Assembly (NCBI RefSeq): GCF_009749525.1
Contig: NZ_WOAC01000018.1
Location: forward strand, 45,592 to 109,591
Direction of reading: 5' to 3'
DNA: 64,000 nt
Origin: Mesorhizobium xinjiangense
GTDB lineage: Bacteria > Pseudomonadota > Alphaproteobacteria > Rhizobiales > Rhizobiaceae
Both the position numbers and the translations under genes were made by a program. Every line of letters starts with the position of its first letter. Positions within the stretch are counted from its first letter, which is position 1. A model generated the notes under the pieces. That model had not been told where the DNA came from, ran no database searches, and saw nothing but the letters and a program-made list of their open reading frames with translations. Shown here one piece after another: positions 46,787 to 55,550 of this stretch.

Positions 46787-46833
46787 GGTATTAGTCAGTA
46801 CCATTGCCAGAAATGGTACCCATCGATACCATT
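46787..46833. promoter_or_regulatory. Candidate TetR operator between adaptor and tetR genes
   Basis: Half-sites GGTA (46787-46790), TACCATT (46799-46805), AATGGTA (46812-46818) and TACCATT (46827-46833). The middle pair forms a perfect 7-bp inverted repeat with a 6-bp spacer, and the last pair is an inverted repeat with an 8-bp spacer. The site lies in the 84-bp gap between divergent genes, where a repressor could block both. Confidence 0.65.
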
Positions 46834-46866
46834 GTCAAGAGGAAAGATTCTGGGTGAGGAGAAACG

Positions 46867-47484
46867 ATGGAGAATAGAGCGAGCCGCGGCGCCCTGCGCG
46901 AAACCGCCATTCTGACAGCGGCGACCGAGCTGTTTCTCATACATGGCTATGAGGGCACGTCACTCGACATGGTGATCGACAAGGCCGGCGGTTCCCGCCG
47001 CACCATCTACGAGCGCTTTGGCAATAAGGAAGGTTTGTTCAGCGCGACTGTCGAAGCCATGCTCGACCGTCTGCTCGACCAGGTTTCGTCACTGGACTGG
47101 AAGCGAGGAACCCCGGAGCAAGCGCTGCAGATGGCGGGAACGGCGTTTGTAACCGCGCTGACGGCGCCCGAAGCGATTGCCTTGTTCCGCATCGTCATCG
47201 CCGAGACAACCCGCTTTCCGGCACTAGGAGCCGCGATGTTTGAGAAGGGTCCGGAACGCAGCTACCGCATGGTTGCCGACTATCTTCGCATGCAGGCCGA
47301 TGCGGGACATCTGCGGATCGAGGATGCAAACCTCGCCGCGCGTCAACTCGTGGAAATGTTCAAGGGGGATATTTATCTTCGCGCGATGCTTGTTCCCGGC
47401 TGGCAGCCAGGCAAGCGGGAAATCGAGTGCCACGTGCAATCGGCCGTCGAAGTGTTCCTGCGCGGGGTCGACGGGAAGGCCTAA
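46867..47484 (+). CDS. TetR/AcrR-family transcriptional regulator
   Basis: 205-aa repressor with an N-terminal HTH (about residues 10-55, TSLDMVIDKAGGSRRTIYERFGNKEGLFSA) and an all-helical C-terminal ligand domain. It is divergent from the RND adaptor gene, and GAGGAGA is placed 5 bases before the ATG. Predicted role: repress its own and the pump genes until a substrate of the pump binds. Confidence 0.92.
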   Translation: MENRASRGALRETAILTAATELFLIHGYEGTSLDMVIDKAGGSRRTIYERFGNKEGLFSATVEAMLDRLLDQVSSLDWKRGTPEQALQMAGTAFVTALTAPEAIALFRIVIAETTRFPALGAAMFEKGPERSYRMVADYLRMQADAGHLRIEDANLAARQLVEMFKGDIYLRAMLVPGWQPGKREIECHVQSAVEVFLRGVDGKA

Positions 47485-47859
47485 CGAACTGACGAAACTT
47501 GCCGGCTATGACAGTTGAGGTCAGCATGACGAAGGTCTGTGAGGGCTCGAACTTTCCTGTCAACGCAATCAGTTCCGCGAAGCGCGCCAACCGGTCCGCA
47601 GACATGCGACAAGGGCGGGAGGTTCTGCTTTCGGACTTTTTTGAAACTGCTGCGGAATTTTCCCGCCTTTTTCCCGCAGCCGGCTGTCATAAGCTTGCCG
47701 CACGAACGAAGACGATACCCAAACGGGACGGATTCGTTCGGCACTGAGCAAATTGTCTTTCGCCGACGTCCGGAGCCTGCCGGACGGGAGGGATGTCTGC
47801 GGCGAAGGACCAGTTGCGGCGGCTTTGCGCCGCGCAGGCAATGATCGGCCGAAAACGGC
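47485..47859. other. Gene-free leader before the purine-type permease
   Basis: 375 bp without a convincing gene, less GC-rich than its neighbours in the first half. It holds possible hairpins: GTCCGG-AGCCTG-CCGGAC (47769-47786) just before the permease, and CTGCGG...CCGCAG around 47650-47680. No canonical riboswitch sequence is recognised by eye. Confidence 0.4.
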
Positions 47860-49164
47860 ATGGGAGGAAACGTGCTGGAGAAATTTTTCGAACTGAAGCA
47901 GCACGGCACCTCCGTGCGCACGGAAGTGGTCGCCGGCGCGACCACCTTCCTGACCATGGCCTATATCATCTTCGTCAATCCGGAGATCCTGTCGTCGACC
48001 GGCATGGATCGCGACGCCGTCTTTGTCGCGACCTGTCTCGCCGCCGCGCTCGGCACGCTGATCATGGCGCTCTTCGCGCGTTGGCCGATCGGCATGGCGC
48101 CCGGCATGGGGCTCAACGCCTTCTTCGCCTTCACCGTCGTCGGCGCGATGGGCTTTACCTGGCAGCAGGCGCTCGGCGCGGTCTTCATCTCCGGCGTCAT
48201 CTTCCTGATCCTGACGGTCACCGGCGTGCGCCGCTGGCTGATCTCGGGGATTCCCGCCTCGATGCGCAGCGCGATCGCCGCCGGCATCGGCTTCTTCCTG
48301 GCCATCATCGCGCTGAAGAGCTCCGGTATCGTCGTCGCCAGCCCGGCGACATTCGTCACGCTGGGCGACGTCACCCAGACCGGCCCGCTGCTCGCGATCC
48401 TGGGCTTCTTCGTCATTGCCGCACTCGATGCGCTCAAGGTGCGCGGCGCCATTCTCATCGGCATTCTCGTCGTCACCGGCCTGTCGATGGCGCTCGGCAT
48501 CAGCGAGTTCCGCGGCGTCATGTCGGCCCCGCCGAGCATCATGCCGACTTTCCTGCAGCTCGATATCTGGGGCGCGCTGCATGGCGGGCTGCTGCATGTC
48601 ATCCTGGTCTTCGTGCTGGTCGAGGTCTTCGACGCCACGGGTACGCTGATCGGTGTGGCCAAGCGCGCCGGCCTCATGCAGGAGGGAAAGAAGAACCGGC
48701 TGGGCCGCGCCCTGATGGCCGACAGTACGGCGATCGTCGCCGGCTCGCTGCTCGGCACCAGCAGCACCACGGCCTATGTCGAGAGCGCCTCCGGCGTCCA
48801 GGCGGGCGGCCGCACCGGCCTGACCGCGCTGGTCGTCGCCGCGCTGTTCCTCGCCGCGCTTCTGTTTTCCCCGCTCGCCGGGTCCGTCCCGGCCTACGCC
48901 ACCGCGCCGGCGCTGCTTTACGTCGCCGCGCTGATGATGCGCGAACTGGTGGAAATCGACTGGGACGACGTGACCGAATCCGTTCCCGCCGCCCTCACCG
49001 CACTGATAATGCCGTTCACCTATTCGATCGCCAACGGACTCGCCGTCGGCTTCATCAGCTATGCGGTGCTGAAAACGCTCACGGGGCGTCCGCGCGACGT
49101 CCATCCGGCGACCTGGATCGTCGCCATCCTGTTCGTGATCCGTTTCGCCTTCCTGGCCGAATAG
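47860..49164 (+). CDS. NCS2-family purine permease (AzgA/GhxP-like)
   Basis: 434-aa membrane protein of the AzgA subgroup of nucleobase:cation symporters, with about 12-14 helices. The characteristic stretches GMAPGMGLNAFFAF, TTFLTMAYIIFVNP, GSLLGTSSTTAYVESASG and LVEVFDATGTLIGVAKRAG are present. This subgroup imports hypoxanthine, guanine or adenine with protons. The specific base is not certain. The TAG stop lies at the first bases of repeat copy F, and a strong terminator follows. Confidence 0.92.
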   Translation: MGGNVLEKFFELKQHGTSVRTEVVAGATTFLTMAYIIFVNPEILSSTGMDRDAVFVATCLAAALGTLIMALFARWPIGMAPGMGLNAFFAFTVVGAMGFTWQQALGAVFISGVIFLILTVTGVRRWLISGIPASMRSAIAAGIGFFLAIIALKSSGIVVASPATFVTLGDVTQTGPLLAILGFFVIAALDALKVRGAILIGILVVTGLSMALGISEFRGVMSAPPSIMPTFLQLDIWGALHGGLLHVILVFVLVEVFDATGTLIGVAKRAGLMQEGKKNRLGRALMADSTAIVAGSLLGTSSTTAYVESASGVQAGGRTGLTALVVAALFLAALLFSPLAGSVPAYATAPALLYVAALMMRELVEIDWDDVTESVPAALTALIMPFTYSIANGLAVGFISYAVLKTLTGRPRDVHPATWIVAILFVIRFAFLAE

Positions 49165-49226
49165 CGCGCGTTCGCTTCAACGGAACCGTTTGACGCAGGA
49201 TATGCGCGCCAGATCAATATGCTCCA
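49162..49226 (-). repeat. RIME-like repeat, copy F (half element)
   Basis: TAGCGCGCGTTCGCTTCAACGGAACCGTTTGACGCAGG, then the linker ATATGCGCGCCAGATCAATATGCTCCA; the second palindrome is missing. Its first TAG is the permease stop codon. Confidence 0.75.
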
Positions 49227-49233
49227 GACCGGC

Positions 49234-49274
49234 GCTCCGGCGGCCATTGTGCAAAGGCCGGCCGGAGCCCTTTT
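49234..49274 (+). terminator. Terminator after purine permease
   Basis: Stem GCTCCGGC-GGCC / GGCC-GGCCGGAGC (one bulged G), loop ATTGTGCAAA, followed by CCTTTT. A good rho-independent terminator. Confidence 0.75.
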
Positions 49275-49357
49275 CGGCGCTTGCCTATCCCACGCTCCAC
49301 CCGCTACGATGATGCAAGATTGTTTTGCTTCATAACATTATTCGGGAGGATCCCCAC

Positions 49358-50119
49358 ATGAACCCATCCGGACAGGTCGCGATCGTCACCGGCGGCGGCT
49401 CGGGTCTCGGCGAGGCGACGGCGCGCGCCCTGGCGGCCAAGGGCGCCAAGGTGGCCATTTTCGATGTCGGCATGGACAAGGCTGAAAAGGTCGCCGCCGA
49501 TATCGGCGGCATCGCCGTCAAATGCGACGTGTCGAGCGCGGACAATGCCGAGGCGGCGATTGCCGAGGTCGCCGACAAGCTCGGCGAGCCGCGCATCCTG
49601 GTCAACTGTGCCGGCATCGCCATCGCCATGAAGACGACCGGCAAGGACGGCGCGCATCCGCTCGACCTCTACAAGAAGGTCATCGAGGTCAACCTCGTCG
49701 GCACCTTCAACATGATCCGCCTGTTCGCCGTGCGCTGCGAGACCTCGGAGCCGCTCGAGGGCGGCGAGCGCGGCGTGATCATCAACACGGCCTCGGTCGC
49801 CGCATTCGACGGCCAGGTCGGCCAGGTCGCCTATTCCTCCTCCAAGGGCGGCATTGTCGGCATGACGCTGCCGGTGGCGCGCGACCTGTCGCGCGGCGGC
49901 ATCCGCGTGTGCACCATCGCGCCGGGCATTTTCAAGACGCCGATGATGGCGGGCCTGCCGGAGGAGGCGCAAGCCTCGCTGGGCCAACAGGTCCCCTTCC
50001 CGCCGCGTCTCGGCGAACCGTCCGAATATGCAGCGCTGGCCTGCCATATCGTGGAAAACCAGATGCTCAACGGCGAGACGATCCGTCTCGACGGCGCCAT
50101 CCGGATGGCGCCGCGCTAG
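49358..50119 (+). CDS. SDR oxidoreductase (3-hydroxyacyl-CoA dehydrogenase type 2-like)
   Basis: 253-aa short-chain dehydrogenase. The nucleotide-binding motif [10 protein letters not shown] (residues 11-20), the acidic cofactor residue after the second strand (IFDVGMDKA, favouring NAD) and the catalytic Ser/Tyr/Lys ([20 protein letters not shown]) are visible. The overall pattern resembles HSD17B10-type 3-hydroxy-2-methylacyl-CoA dehydrogenases. GGGAGGA precedes the start at MNPSGQ. It is followed 10 bp later by an AMACR-like gene, which supports a role in branched acyl-CoA breakdown (inference). Confidence 0.87.
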   Translation: MNPSGQVAIVTGGGSGLGEATARALAAKGAKVAIFDVGMDKAEKVAADIGGIAVKCDVSSADNAEAAIAEVADKLGEPRILVNCAGIAIAMKTTGKDGAHPLDLYKKVIEVNLVGTFNMIRLFAVRCETSEPLEGGERGVIINTASVAAFDGQVGQVAYSSSKGGIVGMTLPVARDLSRGGIRVCTIAPGIFKTPMMAGLPEEAQASLGQQVPFPPRLGEPSEYAALACHIVENQMLNGETIRLDGAIRMAPR

Positions 50120-50129
50120 GCGTCCGGCC

Positions 50130-51293
50130 ATGGCGGAGGAAAAGCGCACAGGCCCGCTCGCCGGGCTCAGGATCATCGAGATGGCCGGGCTCGGCCCGGT
50201 GCCGCTCGCCGGGCTGATGCTGGGGGAAATGGGAGCCACGGTGCTGCGGGTCGAACGCCTTTCCTCGACCCGCGCCTTCCTCGACATCCCACCCGAATTC
50301 GACATCGACCGCCAAGGGCGCCACACCGTCAGGCTCGACCTGAAGCGCGAGGAAGGAACCGATTTCCTGCTTCGGCTTTGCGAAAATGCGGATGTGCTTC
50401 TCGAAGGGTTCCGTCCCGGCGTCATGGAACGGTTCGGTCTCGGTCCCGACGCCGTGCAGGCGCGCAATCCCAGCCTCGTCTACGGCCGCATGACCGGGTT
50501 CGGCCAGGAAGGACCGCTGGCCCACCGCGCCGGCCACGACCTCACCTATCTCGCCTATTCGGGCGTGCTGCACGCGATCGGTCCGAAGGACGGCAAACCG
50601 GTGCCGCCGCTCAACCTGGCGGCCGACTATGGCGGCGGCACCATGTTCCTGATCGCCGGCGTGCTCGCCGCGCTCCTGGAACGTGGCCGCTCGGGCAAGG
50701 GCCAGGTGGTCGACGCGGCGATGATCGACGGAGCGGCCATGCTCGCCGCACCCTTCTTCGCCTTTCTGGGCGCCGGGATCTGGCGCGACAGCCGCAGCTC
50801 CAACCTGCTCGATTCAGGATGCCCGTTCTACGATACCTATGAAACGGCCGATGGCAGGCACGTCGCCGTCGCCTGTCTGGAGCCGCAATTCTTCGCCGAA
50901 TTCGCACGTCTGCTGCCGCTTGCAGACGAATTCGCCGCGGCCCAATACGACCGCAAGGCATGGCCGGCCATGCGCACCGCGATTGCCGCCAGGATCGCGG
51001 AGAAACCGCGCGACGACTGGGCGGCGCTGTTCGCCGACACCGATGCCTGCGTCGCGCCGGTCCTGTCGCTCGCCGAGGCGCCGGATCATCCGCACAATCA
51101 GGCGCGGCAGACATTTGCCTCGTCAGGCGCGATGACACGCCCGGCACCCGCGCCGCGCTTTTCGCGCAGCCCTTCGCAGATGGCGGCGCCGGCCGTTGCC
51201 AGCCCGCAAGCGACGAGCGCCGCGCTGGCGTTCTTCGGCATCGAGGATGAGGAAGTCAAAGCCCTTGCCAGCGCAGGCATCATCCGACATTAA
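50130..51293 (+). CDS. CaiB/BaiF CoA-transferase-family enzyme, AMACR-like
   Basis: 387-aa family III CoA transferase fold. It carries the features of alpha-methylacyl-CoA racemases: His136 in GHDLTYLAYSGVL, Asp166 in LAADYGGGTMF and a Glu in CLEPQFFAEF. The His/Asp spacing of 30 matches the mycobacterial racemase pair. Racemase is therefore more likely than CoA transfer, but both are possible. It directly follows the SDR gene, so the two are probably one operon for (2R)-methylacyl-CoA processing. Confidence 0.87.
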   Translation: MAEEKRTGPLAGLRIIEMAGLGPVPLAGLMLGEMGATVLRVERLSSTRAFLDIPPEFDIDRQGRHTVRLDLKREEGTDFLLRLCENADVLLEGFRPGVMERFGLGPDAVQARNPSLVYGRMTGFGQEGPLAHRAGHDLTYLAYSGVLHAIGPKDGKPVPPLNLAADYGGGTMFLIAGVLAALLERGRSGKGQVVDAAMIDGAAMLAAPFFAFLGAGIWRDSRSSNLLDSGCPFYDTYETADGRHVAVACLEPQFFAEFARLLPLADEFAAAQYDRKAWPAMRTAIAARIAEKPRDDWAALFADTDACVAPVLSLAEAPDHPHNQARQTFASSGAMTRPAPAPRFSRSPSQMAAPAVASPQATSAALAFFGIEDEEVKALASAGIIRH

Positions 51294-51327
51294 GCCGTCG
51301 ATACAAGTTTCAAGATGGGATGCAGCG

Positions 51328-52095
51328 ATGAGCGCCGAGAAGAAGGACCTGCTGCGCGAAACGGATGACGCGGCGATCCGGCAGGCGAAAACGTTGGTGC
51401 GCGCAGCGCGTTATGCGGCGCTGGCGGTGCTGGAGCCGACGACCGGTGTCCCGTTCGCCAGCCGCGTTGCGACGGCAACCGACATCGACGGCACGCCGCT
51501 CATCCTGGTCTCGGCGCTTTCGGCCCATACGGGCGGCCTGGAAGCAGATCCCCGCTGTTCGCTGCTCATCGGCGAACCCGGACGCGGCGACCCGCTTGCC
51601 CATCCGCGCATGACGCTCATCTGCGAGGCCGCGAAGCTCGAGCGCGCCACGCCCGATCACGAGCGCGCCCGCCGGCGCTTCCTCAACCGCCAGCCCAAGG
51701 CGAAGCTCTACGTCGATTTTCCCGACTTCGCGCTGTTTCGCCTGGAGCCGCAGCGGGCGAGCCTTAATGGCGGTTTCGGCAAGGCCTATGCGCTCGGGCG
51801 CGGCGATCTTCTGAGCCTCAGCCCGGCCAACGAGGCGCTGGCTGCCGCCGAGCAATCGGCGATCGACCACATGAACGCCGATCACAGCGATGCCGTGCGC
51901 CTCTATGCAGCGCATTTCGCCGGCGCGCCGGAGTCCAACTGGACCCTGACCGGGATCGATGCCGAGGGCATCGACATTGCCGCGGGAGATGATATACGCC
52001 GCATCTTCTTCGACGAAACGCTTGCCGAGGCTGGCGCGATGCGCCCTGCCCTCGTCAACATGGCGCGCGCCGCGCGCGAGGCTCTGGGCAAATAA
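51328..52095 (+). CDS. HugZ-like heme-utilisation/pyridoxamine-oxidase-fold protein
   Basis: 255-aa protein. The first part (about residues 15-165) is a split-barrel flavin/pyridoxamine-oxidase fold; the C-terminal part (about 175-250) is a DUF2470 domain (SAIDHMNADHSDAVRLYAAHF). This combination is that of HugZ-type heme oxygenases and related general stress proteins. Heme binding is not visible from sequence. The start used here is MSAEKKD. Expression may be linked to iron supply, but I see no clear iron box. Confidence 0.8.
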   Translation: MSAEKKDLLRETDDAAIRQAKTLVRAARYAALAVLEPTTGVPFASRVATATDIDGTPLILVSALSAHTGGLEADPRCSLLIGEPGRGDPLAHPRMTLICEAAKLERATPDHERARRRFLNRQPKAKLYVDFPDFALFRLEPQRASLNGGFGKAYALGRGDLLSLSPANEALAAAEQSAIDHMNADHSDAVRLYAAHFAGAPESNWTLTGIDAEGIDIAAGDDIRRIFFDETLAEAGAMRPALVNMARAAREALGK

Positions 52096-52250
52096 GTTCT
52101 TACCCGGCATAAAATAATCGACGTGGTCCTTTCACAGAAGTTCAAACTGGACTAATATAGTGATACAGGAAGGTGTTGGCACTGTGAGCCGATAACCGCC
52201 ATGCACCTTCGCTGCGGGGGACGTATCAACCCGCTGATGGAGGCGGTACC

Positions 52251-52547
52251 GTGCAAGCACGTTTGGCGAAAAAGGCCGACAATGCCGCATTGTTCCTGAC
52301 GGCATTTGCCAACAGCAAGCGCATCCAGATCATCTGCGAGATCCTGAACGAGGAACTGCCTGTCGGAACGATTGCCGACCGCGTCGGGCTGAGCCAGTCG
52401 GCCTTGTCGCAGCATCTGGCCCGGCTGCGGGGCCTCGGGTTGGTTCAGACGCGAAGGGACAAGCAGACGATCTACTATTCTTGCAAGTCGAAGGATGTGC
52501 GCCTGCTGTTCGACACGCTCGATCAGATATTCGTCGCCGGCAAATAG
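52251..52547 (+). CDS. ArsR-family winged-helix regulator, NolR-like
   Basis: 98-aa regulator whose core VGLSQSALSQHLARLRGLGLVQTRRDKQTIYYS closely matches NolR, the rhizobial regulator of nodulation, motility and growth genes. No cysteine metal site is visible, so it is unlikely to be a metal sensor. GTG start with GGAGG a few bases upstream. Target genes are unknown; symbiosis is not implied by the gene alone, since NolR-like proteins occur in non-symbionts. Confidence 0.82.
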   Translation: MQARLAKKADNAALFLTAFANSKRIQIICEILNEELPVGTIADRVGLSQSALSQHLARLRGLGLVQTRRDKQTIYYSCKSKDVRLLFDTLDQIFVAGK

Positions 52548-52666
52548 ATGTTGGGGTAGACAGGTGAATGCACCACCGTCACCGTGTGACGGGAAGGCGC
52601 CGATGGGCTTTGCCCTGGCGACGGCAGGATCCGTTCACAAAGCGATCTACAGAGGAAATCATCCAC

Positions 52667-53467
52667 GTGCGGCCGCTCATCACGATCACGGATCCGGGCG
52701 ATCCGCGGCTGGCCGCCTATCGCGACATCCGCGAGCGCGATCTCGTCGGCCGGCAGGGACGCTTCATCGCCGAGGGCAAGGTGGTCCTCAACGTCCTGTT
52801 TCGGCAAAACCGCTTCGCCACCGAATCGATCCTGCTTCTGGAAAACCGCGTTGCCGGGGCGATGGAACTCATCGAGCCCGCGCCTGACGACGTTCCCGTC
52901 TACAGCGTATCGGCCGAAGTGATGGACAGTCTCGCCGGCTTCCATGTCCATCGCGGCGTTCTGGCCGTCGGGCTGCGGCACACCGACGAAGACCCGGCCG
53001 CGCTGTTGGATACTCTCGGCGAAAATCCCCTGGTCGTGGTGCCGGTCGGCATCACCAACCACGACAATGTCGGCGCCATCTTCCGCAATGCCGCCGCCTT
53101 CGAGGCCGACGCGGTGCTGCTCGACGAAACCTGCTGCGATCCGCTCTACCGCAAGGCAATACGTGTTTCGGTCGGCGCGGCGCTGAAAGTGCCCTTTGCA
53201 CGCCAAGGAACGGCTGACGACCTTGTCGACATGCTCGACGGCCGCGGCTTTGCGCAATATGCACTGACGCCCCGCGGCGAGCACGACATTGCGACCATCA
53301 CGCGCCGCGGCCCGACCGCCCTCTATCTGGGCAGCGAGGGGCCCGGCCTGCCGCCGTCGCTGATGACACGACTGAAGACGGTGCGCATCGGCATGTCGGA
53401 AAGCTTCGACAGCCTCAACGTCGCCTCGGCCTCGGCCATCGCCCTGCACCGGCTATGGCCCGGCTGA
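52667..53467 (+). CDS. TrmH/SpoU-family RNA 2'-O-methyltransferase
   Basis: 266-aa SAM-dependent RNA methyltransferase. The SpoU motifs are intact: NHDNVGAIFRNAAAFEADAVLLD (motif 1, with the conserved N and R), LYLGSEGPGLPP (motif 2) and IGMSESFDSLNVASASAIAL (motif 3, knot). An N-terminal RNA-binding extension precedes it. It modifies a ribose in rRNA or tRNA; the site is unknown. GTG start at 52667 with AGAGGA 10 bases upstream. Confidence 0.88.
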   Translation: MRPLITITDPGDPRLAAYRDIRERDLVGRQGRFIAEGKVVLNVLFRQNRFATESILLLENRVAGAMELIEPAPDDVPVYSVSAEVMDSLAGFHVHRGVLAVGLRHTDEDPAALLDTLGENPLVVVPVGITNHDNVGAIFRNAAAFEADAVLLDETCCDPLYRKAIRVSVGAALKVPFARQGTADDLVDMLDGRGFAQYALTPRGEHDIATITRRGPTALYLGSEGPGLPPSLMTRLKTVRIGMSESFDSLNVASASAIALHRLWPG

Positions 53468-53481
53468 GCAATATAACTTTG

Positions 53482-54486
53482 CTAACTGAGGGCGCGAACT
53501 CTCTCGGCGAGGCTCGGCACCTGCGAGCGGCCTTTGCCGCTTTCGGGCCCGGGCTCCTGCTCGAGCAGGTCGTGGATCGGCGAATCGGCCCCATCGAGAG
53601 TCACGGCAAGGTGAAGGATCTCGGCGGCAACACCGCCGATCCGGTCGCGCAATTCGGCTTCCTCGGCCTGCCGCGACGCATTGTCCATTGATGGCTGGGC
53701 ACCAAGCGCGGCGAGTTCCTGCTGCAGGCGCTCCTTCGCCTTCAGGACCTCGGCAAGCCTTTCCTCCAGGTCGCCGGAGCCGTTCGGCCGGTTTTTCTCA
53801 CCGGCGTCAGGCGAGGCGGATGTCTCGCGCCGCTCCGCGGCCTCTCTGTCATTGCCGTCCATCTTGGCCTCTGGATCGGCCACCGTCGCCTCGGCGCCGT
53901 CGTGCTCCATCTCCTGGCCCTTTGCGCGCAGCCCGGCAAGCTCGCTGTGCAGGCTTGCAATCTCGCTTTCGCGCGCGGCAAGGTCGATCTGGCGGTTGCT
54001 CGAGTCCAGGCTGGCCTCCTCCAGCATGCGGGTCAACCTGTCGACCTCCGTCTCTCGCTCATGCAGCACGGTCTCCGCCTGCTTGAGCCGATGCGCCAGA
54101 TGCCCGACCTCCTCTTCGCCTGCATCGAGGGCGCCGCCAAGATGCAGATCGGCCGATTGCCGAGTGTCGGCTTGTGCCGTCGCTCCTTCGAGATCCTCGG
54201 TGAGGTGGCGGATGGCTTCGTGCTGACGGGCGATCTCGGCCTCCTGGCGGGCGACCTTCTCGCGCTCGGCTTTCAGCGCGATCTCGATACGCCGGACCTC
54301 CATGGCGTGCTCGGCACGCTGACGGTCGTTCTCCGCCTTGAACTCGCCGACGGTCAGCGGAACCGTGGCCTCGATGCGCTCCGTGGTGAGCGACACCGCA
54401 CGTCGCCAAACGGAAGGCGCGGCCAGAAGAGCCAGGAAGGCCGCGCAGCAGAAACCCAAAAGGAATATGAGGACGAATTCGGTCAC
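53482..54486 (-). CDS. Membrane-anchored coiled-coil protein, unknown function
   Basis: 334-aa protein starting with GTG (AAGGGAA upstream). One N-terminal helix (about residues 3-24, FVLIFLLGFCCAAFLALLAA) anchors it; then a cytoplasmic or periplasmic coiled coil extends over most of the remainder, with many Glu/Arg heptads and a charged, low-complexity region near 225-265. A similar protein with the same N-terminal pattern (TEFVLIFLLGF, TERIEATVPLTVGEFKAENDRQRAE) occurs across Rhizobiales. A cell-envelope or cytoskeletal role would fit, but nothing proves it. Confidence 0.7.
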   Translation of the reverse strand: MTEFVLIFLLGFCCAAFLALLAAPSVWRRAVSLTTERIEATVPLTVGEFKAENDRQRAEHAMEVRRIEIALKAEREKVARQEAEIARQHEAIRHLTEDLEGATAQADTRQSADLHLGGALDAGEEEVGHLAHRLKQAETVLHERETEVDRLTRMLEEASLDSSNRQIDLAARESEIASLHSELAGLRAKGQEMEHDGAEATVADPEAKMDGNDREAAERRETSASPDAGEKNRPNGSGDLEERLAEVLKAKERLQQELAALGAQPSMDNASRQAEEAELRDRIGGVAAEILHLAVTLDGADSPIHDLLEQEPGPESGKGRSQVPSLAERVRALS

Positions 54487-54667
54487 CGCAATTATTCCCT
54501 TCGGCGCGGGAAGATGCTGCGCCGGAACGCTACGCGTCGTTTTGGACGCACATAGGGCGCTCCAGCAGCAGGCGCCACGCATCGCGCCGACATTGTGCCA
54601 TGTCGGCACGTCATTTCCATAACTGCGCTCGTTTGCTCACCGATCGGCGACAAGCCTGCGCGGTGCC

Positions 54668-55252
54668 TCAGAACGGGTTCCAGGTCGCCTGCGGTGTGAG
54701 CTTCAGGTAGCCGACATTGACACCCAGCCGCGCGCCGACGCCGGTGCGCACCGGCACCAGAAGGACGTCGTTGTTCTTCAGCACGTTGAAGCCGACGCCG
54801 GCGACAAGATAGGCCGATCCCGCCACACCGCCGTAGCGCCGGTAGACGCCGTCCACGCTCTGCAGATTGTAGACCAGGATCATCAGCCGCGATCCCTGGC
54901 CGCCGAAATCCCAGCCGATCGACGGTCCTTGCCAGAACAGCGGATGGTCGCCGGCGTTCTTGGTGTAGAGCGTGCCCTCGCCATAGGTCAGGCCGCCGAT
55001 GAATGCACCGGAACCCTCCTCGCCGAGGATATAGCCGTTCGGCAGGCCGTAGCTGGAGAAGATCTGTTCGATTGCGGTTGCCAGTCCGCCCGACGTGGCG
55101 CCGAAGAAGCCATGGCCGGCATCGACGATTTCCTGAACCGTATAGCCCTGGTCCGTCGCTGCCGCCCTGGCCGGCCCCGCAAGCGCGATGACCGCGATCG
55201 TCAAAGCTGCGATCAGCCGCGTGGCTGCATCAAGGATTCTGATAGGATGCAT
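54668..55252 (-). CDS. eipA: DUF1134 envelope-integrity protein EipA
   Basis: 194-aa secreted protein with a signal peptide (about residues 1-31, ending in ARAAA) and a DUF1134 domain. The domain begins TVQEIVDAGHGFFGATSGGLATAI and includes GSGAFIGGLTYGEGTLYTKNAGDHPLFWQGPSIGWDFGG. Brucella EipA is a periplasmic beta-barrel protein needed for envelope integrity, and CtrA activates its gene. Here it sits 300 bp from chpT and near ctrA. The start is MHPIRIL (55252). Confidence 0.9.
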   Translation of the reverse strand: MHPIRILDAATRLIAALTIAVIALAGPARAAATDQGYTVQEIVDAGHGFFGATSGGLATAIEQIFSSYGLPNGYILGEEGSGAFIGGLTYGEGTLYTKNAGDHPLFWQGPSIGWDFGGQGSRLMILVYNLQSVDGVYRRYGGVAGSAYLVAGVGFNVLKNNDVLLVPVRTGVGARLGVNVGYLKLTPQATWNPF

Positions 55253-55550
55253 ATTTTCCACTCTCGTTCTGGGAGCGGCCCTGCCGGCGCCTCCGCTGCG
55301 CAACACCGGCGACTCTTGCGGCCGCCTGACTGATTCGAATCGAAACTATTCCGTAATTGTTTTTCAACCATTAAACATCCGCACAAACATGGCGCCAGCA
55401 TGGCTTTTCGCCCTATTCGGCCCGGCCTTTCTTGCGACGCCCGGATGCTTGTGCAACGAAAAGACGAGGGGGGTATCCGGGTGATTCGTCGCCACGGCTT
55501 CCCTTGTTCTTGACCTGGATACGCCTGACGCACGCGGGAGTTCTTTGGCG

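Noticed and set aside
47569..49104. A 511-codon minus-strand frame over the purine permease
   Set aside because: Shadow of the plus-strand NCS2 gene; no recognisable domain.
55340..55400. CtrA-type site between eipA and chpT
   Set aside because: A TTAA at 55371-55374 has no partner at the right distance in either direction.
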